Below, piece after piece: positions 38,757-48,046 of a stretch of 48,123 bases of DNA. Every line of letters starts with the position of its first letter. Within the stretch, counting starts at the first letter, position 1. Source of the stretch: an uncultured Rhodospirillaceae bacterium (GTDB taxonomy: Bacteria; Pseudomonadota; Alphaproteobacteria; UBA8366; GCA-2717185); assembly GCA_913044215.1 (NCBI GenBank), contig CAJWOT010000003.1, positions 1-48,123 on the forward strand, given 5' to 3'. Under the pieces are notes generated by a model. It made no database searches. It saw nothing but the letters and a program-made list of their open reading frames with translations, and was not told where the DNA came from. The translations under genes were made by a program, and so were the position numbers.

Positions 38757-40007
38757 TTATGACCGATTGTTCAGTTCCTTGCGGGCGAAATAGCGGTCCG
38801 CAGCCCGCAGCAGCGCCTGCCCGATCCCCTTGCGATATCGCGGGCTTTTGAGGTTTTTCTCGTCCGTACGGTTCGACAGATAGCCAAGTTCGATCAGGGC
38901 GGAGGGCACGTTTGGCGACTTCAATACGGCGAACCCGGCATATCGATGCGACGTGCGCAGGAGCTTGATTTTCTTTTTCAGCTCGCCCACCAGCATCTTC
39001 GCCAAATGCCAGGATTCGCGGTTGGTGTCGTTCTGCGCCAGATCGATCAACACCCGGGAGACCTCCGACGCGTATCCGGTCAGGTCGGCGCCGGCGATAA
39101 TGTCCGATTTGTTCTCCTTGTTGGCGAGATCTTCCGCTTCCTTATCGGACGCCTTGTCCGACAATGTGTAGATCGATCCGCCGCGAATCTTGCGGCTGCC
39201 GATCGAATCCGCGTGCAGCGAGATGAACATTTCCGCCTTGTTGTTGTGCGCGATCTCAAACCTGTCCCTGAGGCGCACATAGACATCGCGCGTGCGCGTC
39301 AGCACGACACGGTAGCGGCCGCTCGCTTCAAGGACCTTTTTCGCCGCTTTCGCGACCGCGAGCGTGATGTGCTTTTCGTAGCTTCCCGTTACGCCGACAG
39401 TGCCGGGATCGACCCCGCCATGCCCGGGGTCCAAGACGATTACGCGCCGCCGGTCTCCGCTGCGCTTAGGCTTCGGTTTCGGCGTTGCGCCGCTTACGCT
39501 GGCGGGACGCTTCTGTTTGGTCCAATTCTTCGATTGGGCACTCCGGGCGCCCGCAAAAAATGCGTCGCGGGTGACGGGGTTCAAGTCCACCACGAAGCGC
39601 CGTGGCTTGCTCCCCTTTGGCGGCAAGATGAAATGCTTGGTCACCATTGCCGGTGCTTTTACGTCCACCACGACTCGGCTGTTCCCCGGTTGAAACAGGC
39701 CGAACCGGAATCGTGACACGAGACCGGCAGCGGTCCGCATCCGGGCTTCTGAAACCCGCCAGGAAACTTCGGGAAAATCGATAACGATGCGGAACGGATC
39801 GGCAAGGGTGAAGATCTTGTACGGAACGGCGCGGTCCATTTCGAACACAAGACGGGTCGATTCCGGATGCACGCCGACCCGGGCGCCGGAAATCACCGGT
39901 AGCCGCTCGGCCATGGCCGGTGCCGCGGCCCAAACGGTCGCCACCAGCAGGTAGAGTGCTACAAAGTGCCTGATGCGCATCGGCCTGTGCCGCCAGATAT
40001 TGGGCAT
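38757..40007 (-). CDS. N-acetylmuramoyl-L-alanine amidase with AMIN domain (AmiC-like)
   Basis: N-terminal AMIN-like region; VIVLDPGHGGVDPGTVG, EMFISLHADS, ALIELGYLSNRTDEKNL. Confidence 0.94.
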   Translation of the reverse strand: MPNIWRHRPMRIRHFVALYLLVATVWAAAPAMAERLPVISGARVGVHPESTRLVFEMDRAVPYKIFTLADPFRIVIDFPEVSWRVSEARMRTAAGLVSRFRFGLFQPGNSRVVVDVKAPAMVTKHFILPPKGSKPRRFVVDLNPVTRDAFFAGARSAQSKNWTKQKRPASVSGATPKPKPKRSGDRRRVIVLDPGHGGVDPGTVGVTGSYEKHITLAVAKAAKKVLEASGRYRVVLTRTRDVYVRLRDRFEIAHNNKAEMFISLHADSIGSRKIRGGSIYTLSDKASDKEAEDLANKENKSDIIAGADLTGYASEVSRVLIDLAQNDTNRESWHLAKMLVGELKKKIKLLRTSHRYAGFAVLKSPNVPSALIELGYLSNRTDEKNLKSPRYRKGIGQALLRAADRYFARKELNNRS

Positions 40008-40320
40008 ATCGTTGTGTTAACTACTAGATATATCTTACCGGCGCTTCGCCATTCAATCGAAATCCATATCACAGGCTTTTCATCAAATTGCATAGAAACC
40101 ATTTGTGGAATTGTTTCAAGCGCCCTATTTTAACTTCGCGCGATTGACTGCGCTCATGTTGAACGGTCGTTACGCACTGCTTCAGCGCTGTCGTTGGTCG
40201 TTTGAAGTCCCGGCCTGTTTCCTACTGGCTTCCATATGGTGCGAAACGGGCTTGCGTTTAAGAGCACTCGACTTCCGGCAATATTAAGCGTGGTCTTATT
40301 TTTGGTTTAGCGCGAAGTCT

Positions 40321-40351
40321 TTTCCGGAGTGGATCGTCTCCAGTCCGGAAA
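40321..40351 (+). ncRNA. Strong hairpin in the long rne 5' leader, candidate cis-regulatory element
   Basis: TTTCCGGA-g-TGGA-TCGTC-TCCA-g-TCCGGAAA (8+4 bp arms), followed by a second potential stem GGGCG..CGCCC; lies in the roughly 500-bp amiC-rne intergenic region. Confidence 0.45.
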
Positions 40352-40506
40352 TTGGTGGGCGCCGAGTTCCCGCCCTGTCCTGGTGTTATTGCTTTAATGC
40401 CGTTCGACAGGTCGTAGGTGGCGACGCCGGCTTCGCCGTAATGGCGGCACGATGCAGCGAATCCTGATCGCGCGTTTTGTCTCGCATCAGCCGCCGGAGA
40501 GTTAAC

Positions 40507-42957
40507 ATGTCAAAAAGAATGCTTATCGACGCCACCCATGCGGAAGAAACCAGGGTGGTGGTCGTCGACGGCAACCGGCTCGAAGATTTCGACTACGAGT
40601 CAGCCACAAAAAAACAACTCAAAGGCAATGTCTACCTGGCGAAAATCACCCGGGTAGAGCCCTCGCTGCAAGCCGCTTTCGTCGAATATGGCGGCAATCG
40701 GCACGGGTTCCTGTCGTTCAACGAAATTCATCCGGACTACTATCAGATCCCCGTCGCCGATCGGGAGAAGCTGGTCGCGGACGAGGCCGACAGCGAAGAC
40801 GATGAAGCCGGTGAAGAAGGCGACAGCGTCGAAGAGGTTGGCGGCGACGAAGTCGAAGAAGAGGTTGAGCGGCGACGCCGGCCGTCCTATCGCGGCTACA
40901 AGATCCAGGAAGTCATCAAGCGCCGGCAAATCGTGCTGGTGCAGATCGTCAAGGAAGAGCGCGGCAACAAAGGCGCGGCGCTGACGACCTATCTGTCGCT
41001 GGCGGGCCGGTACTGCGTCCTGATGCCGAACACCAACCGCGGCGGCGGAATCAGCCGGAAAATTTCCAACCCCAAGGACCGGAAACGGCTCAAGACGGTG
41101 CTCGACGGTCTGAACATCCCGGAAGGGATCGCGGTCATCGTGCGCACCGCCGGCGCCGAACGGTCAAAGGCGGAGATCAAGCGCGATTACGACTATCTCA
41201 TGAAACAATGGGATCAGATCCGCGAACTGACGCTCGCCTCCACGGCACCCGCCCTGATCAACGAGGAAGCCAATCTGATCAAACGGTCGATCCGGGACCT
41301 TTACTCGAAAAACATCGAACAGATCCTGGTCGAAGGCGATACGGGATACCGGCTGGCCAAGGATTTCATGAAAACGCTGATCCCGAGCCACGCGGTGCGG
41401 GTGAAACCCTACAAGGATGGCGGCATCCCGATTTTTCATCGCTATCAGGTGGAAAACCAGATCGACGCCATCCACAACCAGACGGTCCAGTTGAAGTCCG
41501 GCGGCTATATCGTCCTCGATTCGACGGAAGCCCTGGTTGCGATCGACGTGAATTCCGGCCGGTCGACCCGCGAACGGAATATCGAAGAGACAGCGCTGAA
41601 GACCAATGTCGAGGCGGCGGAGGAAATCGCCCGGCAACTGCGGCTGCGCGATCTCGCAGGCCTGATCGTCATCGACTTTATCGACATGGAACACTCGCGC
41701 AACATCCACGCGGTGGAGCGCAAGCTGAAGGAATCGCTTAAGGCAGACCGTGCCCGGATCCAGGTTGGGCGGATCAGTCATTTCGGCCTGTTGGAAATGT
41801 CTCGCCAGCGGCTTCGGCCGAGCCTGGCGGAAGTGTCCAGCAATGTTTGCCCGACCTGTGGCGGGGCCGGCCATGTCCGGTCGATCGAGTCGACCGCGCT
41901 GCATGTCCTGCGGGCGATCGAGGAAGAGGGCATTCGCAAACGCTCCGCGCAGATCACGGTGCACGTACCGACCGCGGTCGCCTTGTACGTCCTGAACCAA
42001 AAGCGGGTGACCCTTGCCGAGATCGAGTCGCGATACGATCTGACCGTTTCGATCGAAACCGACGACAGCCTCATTCCGCCCGAGTACCGGCTCGACCGGA
42101 CGCGGGGGACGGATCAGTCCGATGCGGAGGCGCCCGAGAGCAACGCCACGGCGGATGACGGCGAGCAGGCGGAAGGCGGCAGACGGAAACGCCGGTCGCG
42201 GCGGCGGCGCTCGAAACGGCGTGATGACGAAACGGTCGAAACGACCGAGACGACCGAGGAGCAAGTCGAAAAGTCCGAGTCGGATGCTGGCGAGGACGCC
42301 GCCGACACATCGGAAGCGGAAACCAGCGATACCGAGGGTGAGCCGAGGAAACGCCGGCGTCGGGGACGACGCGGCGGACGTCGCAGATCCCGGAAGCCGG
42401 AGAGCACGGAAGAAACCGTTACCGCAAGCGAAGACGCGGAAACCGACGGCGCGGTAGCGCTGGAAGCGGACACGTCAGCGGAAACGGCAACCGATGCCGA
42501 AACCGAACAAACCGCGGAAGATGGCGAAGCGCCGCAAACAGATGCGGAAGCGGAACCCGAGGAAAAGAAGAAACCGCGTCGCAGGCGGTCCAAGAAGGCG
42601 GAGACGTCCGGCGAGGAATCCAGCGAAGACGCCAAACCCAAACGCCGTCGCGCACCGCGCAGGAAAGCTAAAACGGACGATGCTGCGGAAGCGGATAGCG
42701 AAGCGCAGCCGGAGGCAGCCGCTGCTGATGAGGCACCTACAGCCGAAGAACCGGTTGCGAGCAACGATGCAGCGCCGGAACCGGAAGTGACCGAAGAGAC
42801 ATCGCCAGAACCGGTTGTGGCTGAAACGCCGGCAGCGGAGCCAACCGAACCGTCTCCGGAACCTGAGCCCGTGCCGATGGCCGCCAGCGCGCCGGAAACC
42901 GAGCCCGAGCCGGATAAACCGAAACGCGGCGGCTGGTGGCAGAAAATTATGCGCTAA
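40507..42957 (+). CDS. rne: Ribonuclease E
   Basis: MSKRMLIDATHAEETRVVVVDGNRLEDFDYES; S1 domain with acidic insertion; IDVNSGRSTRERNIEETALKTNVEAAEEIARQLRLRDLAGLIVIDFIDM; CPTCGGAGH Zn-link; long Glu/Ala/Arg-rich tail. Confidence 0.97.
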   Translation: MSKRMLIDATHAEETRVVVVDGNRLEDFDYESATKKQLKGNVYLAKITRVEPSLQAAFVEYGGNRHGFLSFNEIHPDYYQIPVADREKLVADEADSEDDEAGEEGDSVEEVGGDEVEEEVERRRRPSYRGYKIQEVIKRRQIVLVQIVKEERGNKGAALTTYLSLAGRYCVLMPNTNRGGGISRKISNPKDRKRLKTVLDGLNIPEGIAVIVRTAGAERSKAEIKRDYDYLMKQWDQIRELTLASTAPALINEEANLIKRSIRDLYSKNIEQILVEGDTGYRLAKDFMKTLIPSHAVRVKPYKDGGIPIFHRYQVENQIDAIHNQTVQLKSGGYIVLDSTEALVAIDVNSGRSTRERNIEETALKTNVEAAEEIARQLRLRDLAGLIVIDFIDMEHSRNIHAVERKLKESLKADRARIQVGRISHFGLLEMSRQRLRPSLAEVSSNVCPTCGGAGHVRSIESTALHVLRAIEEEGIRKRSAQITVHVPTAVALYVLNQKRVTLAEIESRYDLTVSIETDDSLIPPEYRLDRTRGTDQSDAEAPESNATADDGEQAEGGRRKRRSRRRRSKRRDDETVETTETTEEQVEKSESDAGEDAADTSEAETSDTEGEPRKRRRRGRRGGRRRSRKPESTEETVTASEDAETDGAVALEADTSAETATDAETEQTAEDGEAPQTDAEAEPEEKKKPRRRRSKKAETSGEESSEDAKPKRRRAPRRKAKTDDAAEADSEAQPEAAAADEAPTAEEPVASNDAAPEPEVTEETSPEPVVAETPAAEPTEPSPEPEPVPMAASAPETEPEPDKPKRGGWWQKIMR

Positions 42958-42967
42958 CCGGCGGGCC

Positions 42968-44125
42968 TTAACCCTCTCGCCAATCCTGCAGCGCCTTCGC
43001 GGCCGCGGCCATGGTTTCGGTGGTGCCGGCGAAGCTGAACCGCACGAACCGATTGCCGCGATCGGGATCGAAATCGATACCCGGCGTGATGGCGACGCCG
43101 GTCTCGGCCAGGATGACCCGGCAGAATGCGTCGCTATCGTTCGTCATGTGCGACACGTCGGCATAGAGGTAGAACGCACCGTCCGCGGGCGCGATGCTGT
43201 CAAACCCGGCTTTCGGCAATTCTTCCAGCAAGAGCTCGCGATTGCGGGCGTACTGCGCAACATTGCGGTCCAACTCCTCCGAACAGTCCAGCGCCGCAAC
43301 CGCGGCGATCTGCGACAACGTCGGCGGCGAGATGTACAGATTTTGGCTCAGGCTTTCGGTCACCCTCAGCAGATCCTCCGGCATCACCATCCAGCCCAAA
43401 CGCCATCCGGTCATCGAAAAATATTTGGAGAAACTGTTGATGATGACGGCGTCCTGGGTAAAGGAAAGCGCGCTGTCAGCATCCGCGCCGTAGGTGATGC
43501 CATGGTAGATTTCATCGGAGACCAGGCGGATATCATGCGCGCCGCAATAGGCCACCAGTTCCCGAAACGATTTGGAATCGAGCATGGTCCCCGTCGGGTT
43601 TGACGGGCTGGCGACGATCAAGCCGGCGAGCGGCCCCGCCTCAAGCGCCTTGTCCAGCAGCGCCGGCGTCGGTTGAAAACGGTCCGACAATTCGGCCGGC
43701 AGCAGAACCGGCTCAATGCCGAGCGCGGACAGGATATTTCGATAACAAGGATAGCCCGGGGCCGCCAGCGCGACACGGTCGCCCGGATCGAATGCGGCCA
43801 AGAAGGCCAGAACGAAACCGGCCGACGACCCGGTCGTCGCCACAATCCGCTCCGGTGCCACATTCAGGCCGTAATAGTCGCCATATCGCTTTGCCACCGC
43901 TTCACGGATATCCGGAATACCCAGCGCATCGGTATAGCCAAGACGCTCGGCGCGTAATGCATTCTCGGCGGCCCGCAATGCGCCTTCCGGTGCACTGGTC
44001 CCCGGCTGACCGACCTCCAGGTGATGGACGGCTTGTTTGGCGATTTCACGTTCGTTCGCCGCCCGCATAACTTCCATGACGAAGAAGGGCGGGATGTCCA
44101 GCGCCCGCTGCGACACTTTCAGCAT
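42968..44125 (-). CDS. PLP-dependent aminotransferase class I/II
   Basis: VASPSNPTGTMLDSKSF, SDEIYHGITYG, NSFSKYFSMTGWRLGWMV. Confidence 0.95.
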   Translation of the reverse strand: MLKVSQRALDIPPFFVMEVMRAANEREIAKQAVHHLEVGQPGTSAPEGALRAAENALRAERLGYTDALGIPDIREAVAKRYGDYYGLNVAPERIVATTGSSAGFVLAFLAAFDPGDRVALAAPGYPCYRNILSALGIEPVLLPAELSDRFQPTPALLDKALEAGPLAGLIVASPSNPTGTMLDSKSFRELVAYCGAHDIRLVSDEIYHGITYGADADSALSFTQDAVIINSFSKYFSMTGWRLGWMVMPEDLLRVTESLSQNLYISPPTLSQIAAVAALDCSEELDRNVAQYARNRELLLEELPKAGFDSIAPADGAFYLYADVSHMTNDSDAFCRVILAETGVAITPGIDFDPDRGNRFVRFSFAGTTETMAAAAKALQDWREG

Positions 44126-44136
44126 TTCATCGTCTC

Positions 44137-45876
44137 CTACCGTTCCGGTTCAGCCGCCAAACCGGCGCCGCGCGGATCGGCATATACGAAGCAGGCAATA
44201 TTCTCAGTGCGCACGTCGAGGCCAAGCGGGCATTCCACCGCGTTTACCTTCCCCAAGGCCGGCACGACCGCCGTCTTGTGACCACGCTGTTCCAAGTCAC
44301 GCTTGAAATTCTCGGGAACCGCGGCTTCCAATACGGCGATATCGGGTGCGCCGCCATGATGCACCCGGGGCGCTTCGATCGCCTTTTCCAAGGTGACTCC
44401 CTGCTGCATCGAGGTGGCCAACACGGAAGTTGTGGCCGTCATCGCTGCGGCTCCGCCCGATCCGGCGATTGCGTAGCGAAAACTTTGAAACTCCGCGTCA
44501 AAGGACAGAACCGGACCGAGGGAAAGCGCATTGCGATCCGCTTGCCCAGGCGCCGCGGCAAGAACGATCCCGGTACCCGGCGCAACGCGCCCGGTGCCGA
44601 ACAAATTATAATTGGTTAGATTACAAGCTACCGCCAAACCCACTAGGTCGACGATTACGAACCCGGTACCGGCGGGATTCTCCCGAACGGGCGCTGGCAC
44701 CGGATCCAGCTTCGCGATTGGAGTCGCTGCGCTGCGGTTGAAGGATGCCATGAGTGATTGCGCGTTGCCGGGATTCGCAAAAGCCTGCTCCGCCTTCACG
44801 GTCCCAACGGACTGCAACCAGCTAGGCCGTGCACCGAAGGCGCGCTTCGCCGTCTCCAAAAGCAGATGCAGCCGCGCTGCACCGGCAGCCCCCTGAAAGC
44901 GGTTTTCCATTGCCAACATGTTCCACATCAAGCCGCTCGCAATGCCGCCGCCCGCCGGTGCAGGAACAAAATTCACAATCTGGTCGTCATACGGAATCGC
45001 AACGGGCTTGCGCCAACGCGGGACATAATTTCGCAAATCTTCTACGGAAAGGGTGCCGCCAGCATCCTGTACCGCCTTTACGATCCGTGCCGCCAAGGGC
45101 CCTTCATAGAATGACGTGACCCCTCCCGCTCGGAGTGCCGCGTAGGTATCCGCGAGATCCTGCTGGATGTGGCGGTCGCCCTCTTCAAAGGGCCTGCCAT
45201 CCGGTCGCGCAAATACCCTTCGGGCGTTGGGGTCCTGAAAAAGCGGTTTCGCCGCAAGCACCATCTCCCGCGCTGCCGCTCGCGACACGATATGACCGAA
45301 CCGCGCCTTTTTCTCGGTCTTCGCCAATATTTCCCGAAGTTCAGATTGCCCGTAACGGACCTGCAATGCCGCCAGTCCCCGCAACAAGGTGGGAATAGCA
45401 CTGGGTCGATCGGCCCGCGCGTTCGATGTGCCTGGCGGCGCGATGAAGTCGATAACTTCTGTTTTCTTTTGACCCGGGTCATGCACGATGCAGACCCCAC
45501 CGCCGCCCAAACTGATGGATGACGGCATCGTAACTGTCATTGTCAAGGCGAGCGCAACCGCCGCATCGGCTGCCGTTCCCCCGAATTTTAGGACATCTTC
45601 CGCCGCTATGACGGCATTGGGTTCATCCCCTGCGATAGCGCCAAAGAAAACAACGTTGCTGTTGATCAGGGTACTCCTGGTCTGGCTACGGGATTCCGAG
45701 CCGGGCAAAATACCGGAGAGGCCAGAAAATATGCCCGATTTACCGTCTGACCCGCTGTCACCGCCGCATCCGACGGTCAGCGCAGCGGCCAGAGCGAGCG
45801 CAATCACTTGATTGCTGCGGCGATAGACCCCGGCTATGGTGCGGGCTCTCAGGAGATTCGGCACGTCAATGCGCAT
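44137..45876 (-). CDS. Gamma-glutamyltransferase-like lipoprotein
   Basis: Lipobox-like LTVGC; GGTAADAAVALALTMTVTMPSSISLGGGGVCIVHDP; PAGTGFVIVDLVGLAVACNLTNYNLFGTGRVAPGTGIVLAAAP. ORF extends to 45888; exact start uncertain. Confidence 0.88.
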   Translation of the reverse strand: MRIDVPNLLRARTIAGVYRRSNQVIALALAAALTVGCGGDSGSDGKSGIFSGLSGILPGSESRSQTRSTLINSNVVFFGAIAGDEPNAVIAAEDVLKFGGTAADAAVALALTMTVTMPSSISLGGGGVCIVHDPGQKKTEVIDFIAPPGTSNARADRPSAIPTLLRGLAALQVRYGQSELREILAKTEKKARFGHIVSRAAAREMVLAAKPLFQDPNARRVFARPDGRPFEEGDRHIQQDLADTYAALRAGGVTSFYEGPLAARIVKAVQDAGGTLSVEDLRNYVPRWRKPVAIPYDDQIVNFVPAPAGGGIASGLMWNMLAMENRFQGAAGAARLHLLLETAKRAFGARPSWLQSVGTVKAEQAFANPGNAQSLMASFNRSAATPIAKLDPVPAPVRENPAGTGFVIVDLVGLAVACNLTNYNLFGTGRVAPGTGIVLAAAPGQADRNALSLGPVLSFDAEFQSFRYAIAGSGGAAAMTATTSVLATSMQQGVTLEKAIEAPRVHHGGAPDIAVLEAAVPENFKRDLEQRGHKTAVVPALGKVNAVECPLGLDVRTENIACFVYADPRGAGLAAEPER

Positions 45877-47224
45877 AAAATGTTCCAAATATGTTAGCCG
45901 TTTTCTGGCGGTTTTCGGGGCTGTTCTGATTACGCTGTCCGGTCAGACGACGGCAAGCGCTATTTCGCTGATCCGCGACACGGAGATCGAAAATACCATT
46001 CGCGTGTACTCCCAGCCGATCTTCGAAGCCGCCGGTCTCGAAACCGGCGATATCCAGATTCACATCGTCAATGACCCGTCCCTGAACGCCTTTGTCGCCG
46101 GCGGGCAAAGACTTTTCATCAATACAGGCCTGCTTATGAAAGCGGAAAATGCCGGCCAGGTCATCGGTGTGATTGCGCATGAGACCGGTCACATCTCCGG
46201 CGGCCATCTGGTCCGGCTACAGGAAAGCCTCAAAAACAACACCGCGAAAACTATTCTGACACTCGTCCTCGGTGGCATTGCCGCCGTCGCCACCGGCCAG
46301 GGCGAAGCCGCGGGCGCCGTTGTCGCGGGCGGTGCGACCTTGCAGCAGCGCTCGCTGCTCAGCTACACACGCACGATGGAACAGTCCGCCGATCAAGCCG
46401 CGGCCCTTTTCTTGGATGAGGCAGGCTATTCCGGGCGCGGCCTTTTGCAGTTTCTAAGCACGCTGTCGGGACAGGAACTCCTTTCCGCGGGCCGTCAGGA
46501 TCCCTATCTGCGCTCGCACCCGTTGACCCGGGACCGCATCGAATTCATGCGCAACCATGTTGCGACGTCGCGCCATTCGGACACACCGCTGCGTAAGGAT
46601 CTTGTAGAGGCGCACGACCGGATGCGGGCGAAGCTAAAGGGTTTCATCAATCCGCCTTCGCGCACTCTGCGCGAATACAAAGCCGACGATACCAGTTTTT
46701 CGGCACGATATGCCCGGGCGGTGGCCTTCAAAAAACAATTCAAAATCGACGAAGCGCTGGCCCTGCTGGACGGACTGATCGTGGAATCGCCAAACGATCC
46801 GTTCCTTTACGAACTGAAGGGTGACGTATTGCAGGATGCCGGACGGGTCGCCGATTCTATTCCACCATATGAAAAAGCAGTTGAAATGTTGCCGTGGGCC
46901 GCACTGATCAGGGTCAGTCTCGCTCAATCGCAGCTTGAATTGAAGGACCGCCGGTCGAGCGACGCGGCGCTCGAGAACTTGCAACAGGCCGTCCGCTACG
47001 AGCCGGAAATGCCGCTGCTTTGGCGTCTTCTCGCCACCGCCCACGCACGCAATGACGACCAGGCCCATGTGATGCTGTCGCTCGCGGAAGAGGCGTTGCT
47101 AAGGGGCAAGAAGTCCGAAGCCCGTCAACGGTCCAAACGGGCGATGGATTTGCTGCCGGAAGGCACCGCCGGTTGGATACGCGCACAGGATATTCACCAA
47201 GCCGCCAAGAAGAAAAAGAAATAG
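45869..47224 (+). CDS. M48-family metalloprotease with TPR region (BepA/YfgC-like)
   Basis: Signal peptide; GVIAHETGHISGGH (HExxH); SYTRTMEQSADQAAALFLDEAGY; C-terminal TPR-like repeats. Confidence 0.94.
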   Translation: MRIKCSKYVSRFLAVFGAVLITLSGQTTASAISLIRDTEIENTIRVYSQPIFEAAGLETGDIQIHIVNDPSLNAFVAGGQRLFINTGLLMKAENAGQVIGVIAHETGHISGGHLVRLQESLKNNTAKTILTLVLGGIAAVATGQGEAAGAVVAGGATLQQRSLLSYTRTMEQSADQAAALFLDEAGYSGRGLLQFLSTLSGQELLSAGRQDPYLRSHPLTRDRIEFMRNHVATSRHSDTPLRKDLVEAHDRMRAKLKGFINPPSRTLREYKADDTSFSARYARAVAFKKQFKIDEALALLDGLIVESPNDPFLYELKGDVLQDAGRVADSIPPYEKAVEMLPWAALIRVSLAQSQLELKDRRSSDAALENLQQAVRYEPEMPLLWRLLATAHARNDDQAHVMLSLAEEALLRGKKSEARQRSKRAMDLLPEGTAGWIRAQDIHQAAKKKKK

Positions 47225-47287
47225 GCCGCTCGTAAACACCGTCATCGCCGCGTTGGGCAGGACACGGCAAACCGCAAGGAACATCGC

Positions 47288-48028
47288 GTGAAGCTCTTTT
47301 CCTCTTTTTGTTTCGCTACACTAATCGTTGCCGCGACGGCAATACTATCCGCCGCCCAGGTATCAGCCAAGGACAAGTCCGCTATCGAGGAGATCGTTCG
47401 GCAATATATCCTCGAGAATCCTGAGGTCATTACTGAAGCGCTTGAACGGCTTCAGGAGCGCGAGAGACTGGCGCAGGAAAAGGCGCAACAGCACGCTCTT
47501 AAACAGAGTGCGGCGGCGCTCTACCAGCACCCCATGACGCCGGAACATGGCAATCCTAAAGGGGATGCGGTTGTCGTCGAGTTCTTCGACTATCAATGCG
47601 GTTACTGCAAACGCGTCTTACCCTCCCTCATGGAGGTAATCGACTCCGACAAGAATCTTCGGGTGATCTGGAAGGAACTGCCGATCCTGGGACCGGTCTC
47701 GCGTTTCGCCGCCCGCGCGGCCATGGCGTCGGACAAACAGGGGAAATACCTCGAATACCATATCGCCCTGATGGCGTTGCGGGGCCGGCTGACCGAAAAA
47801 CGGGTCATGGAAACCGCGAAAAGCGTTGGCCTCGATATAGGACGGCTGATCGAGGATATGGGATCGCCGAAAATCGACCGCTATCTCGATGAGACGCTGC
47901 GGCTTGCCGAAGCTTTGGGAATCAATGGTACACCGGCATTCCTGATAGGAAACCAGCTGGTCCCGGGCGCGATAAGCGCCGATCAATTGCGTCAAATCAT
48001 CGCGCAATCACGGGAACCGAAGGGCTAG
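47288..48028 (+). CDS. DsbA-family thioredoxin-fold protein (secreted)
   Basis: Signal peptide; VVVEFFDYQCGYCKRVLPSL (CxxC = CGYC); INGTPAFLIGNQLVPGAI. Confidence 0.94.
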   Translation: MKLFSSFCFATLIVAATAILSAAQVSAKDKSAIEEIVRQYILENPEVITEALERLQERERLAQEKAQQHALKQSAAALYQHPMTPEHGNPKGDAVVVEFFDYQCGYCKRVLPSLMEVIDSDKNLRVIWKELPILGPVSRFAARAAMASDKQGKYLEYHIALMALRGRLTEKRVMETAKSVGLDIGRLIEDMGSPKIDRYLDETLRLAEALGINGTPAFLIGNQLVPGAISADQLRQIIAQSREPKG

Positions 48029-48046
48029 CTCAGATCGCGACCCGCT

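Noticed and set aside
40105-40287. 60-aa ORF in the rne leader as a possible leader peptide
   Set aside because: No Shine-Dalgarno that I could see, no low-complexity regulatory codons, and no evidence of conservation; left as leader RNA.
41164-42264. 366-aa minus-strand ORF inside rne
   Set aside because: Antisense shadow of the RNase E catalytic domain.
42114-42764. Ser/Ala-rich 216-aa minus ORF opposite the RNase E tail
   Set aside because: Composition is the complement of Glu/Ala/Arg low-complexity coding; not a credible surface protein.
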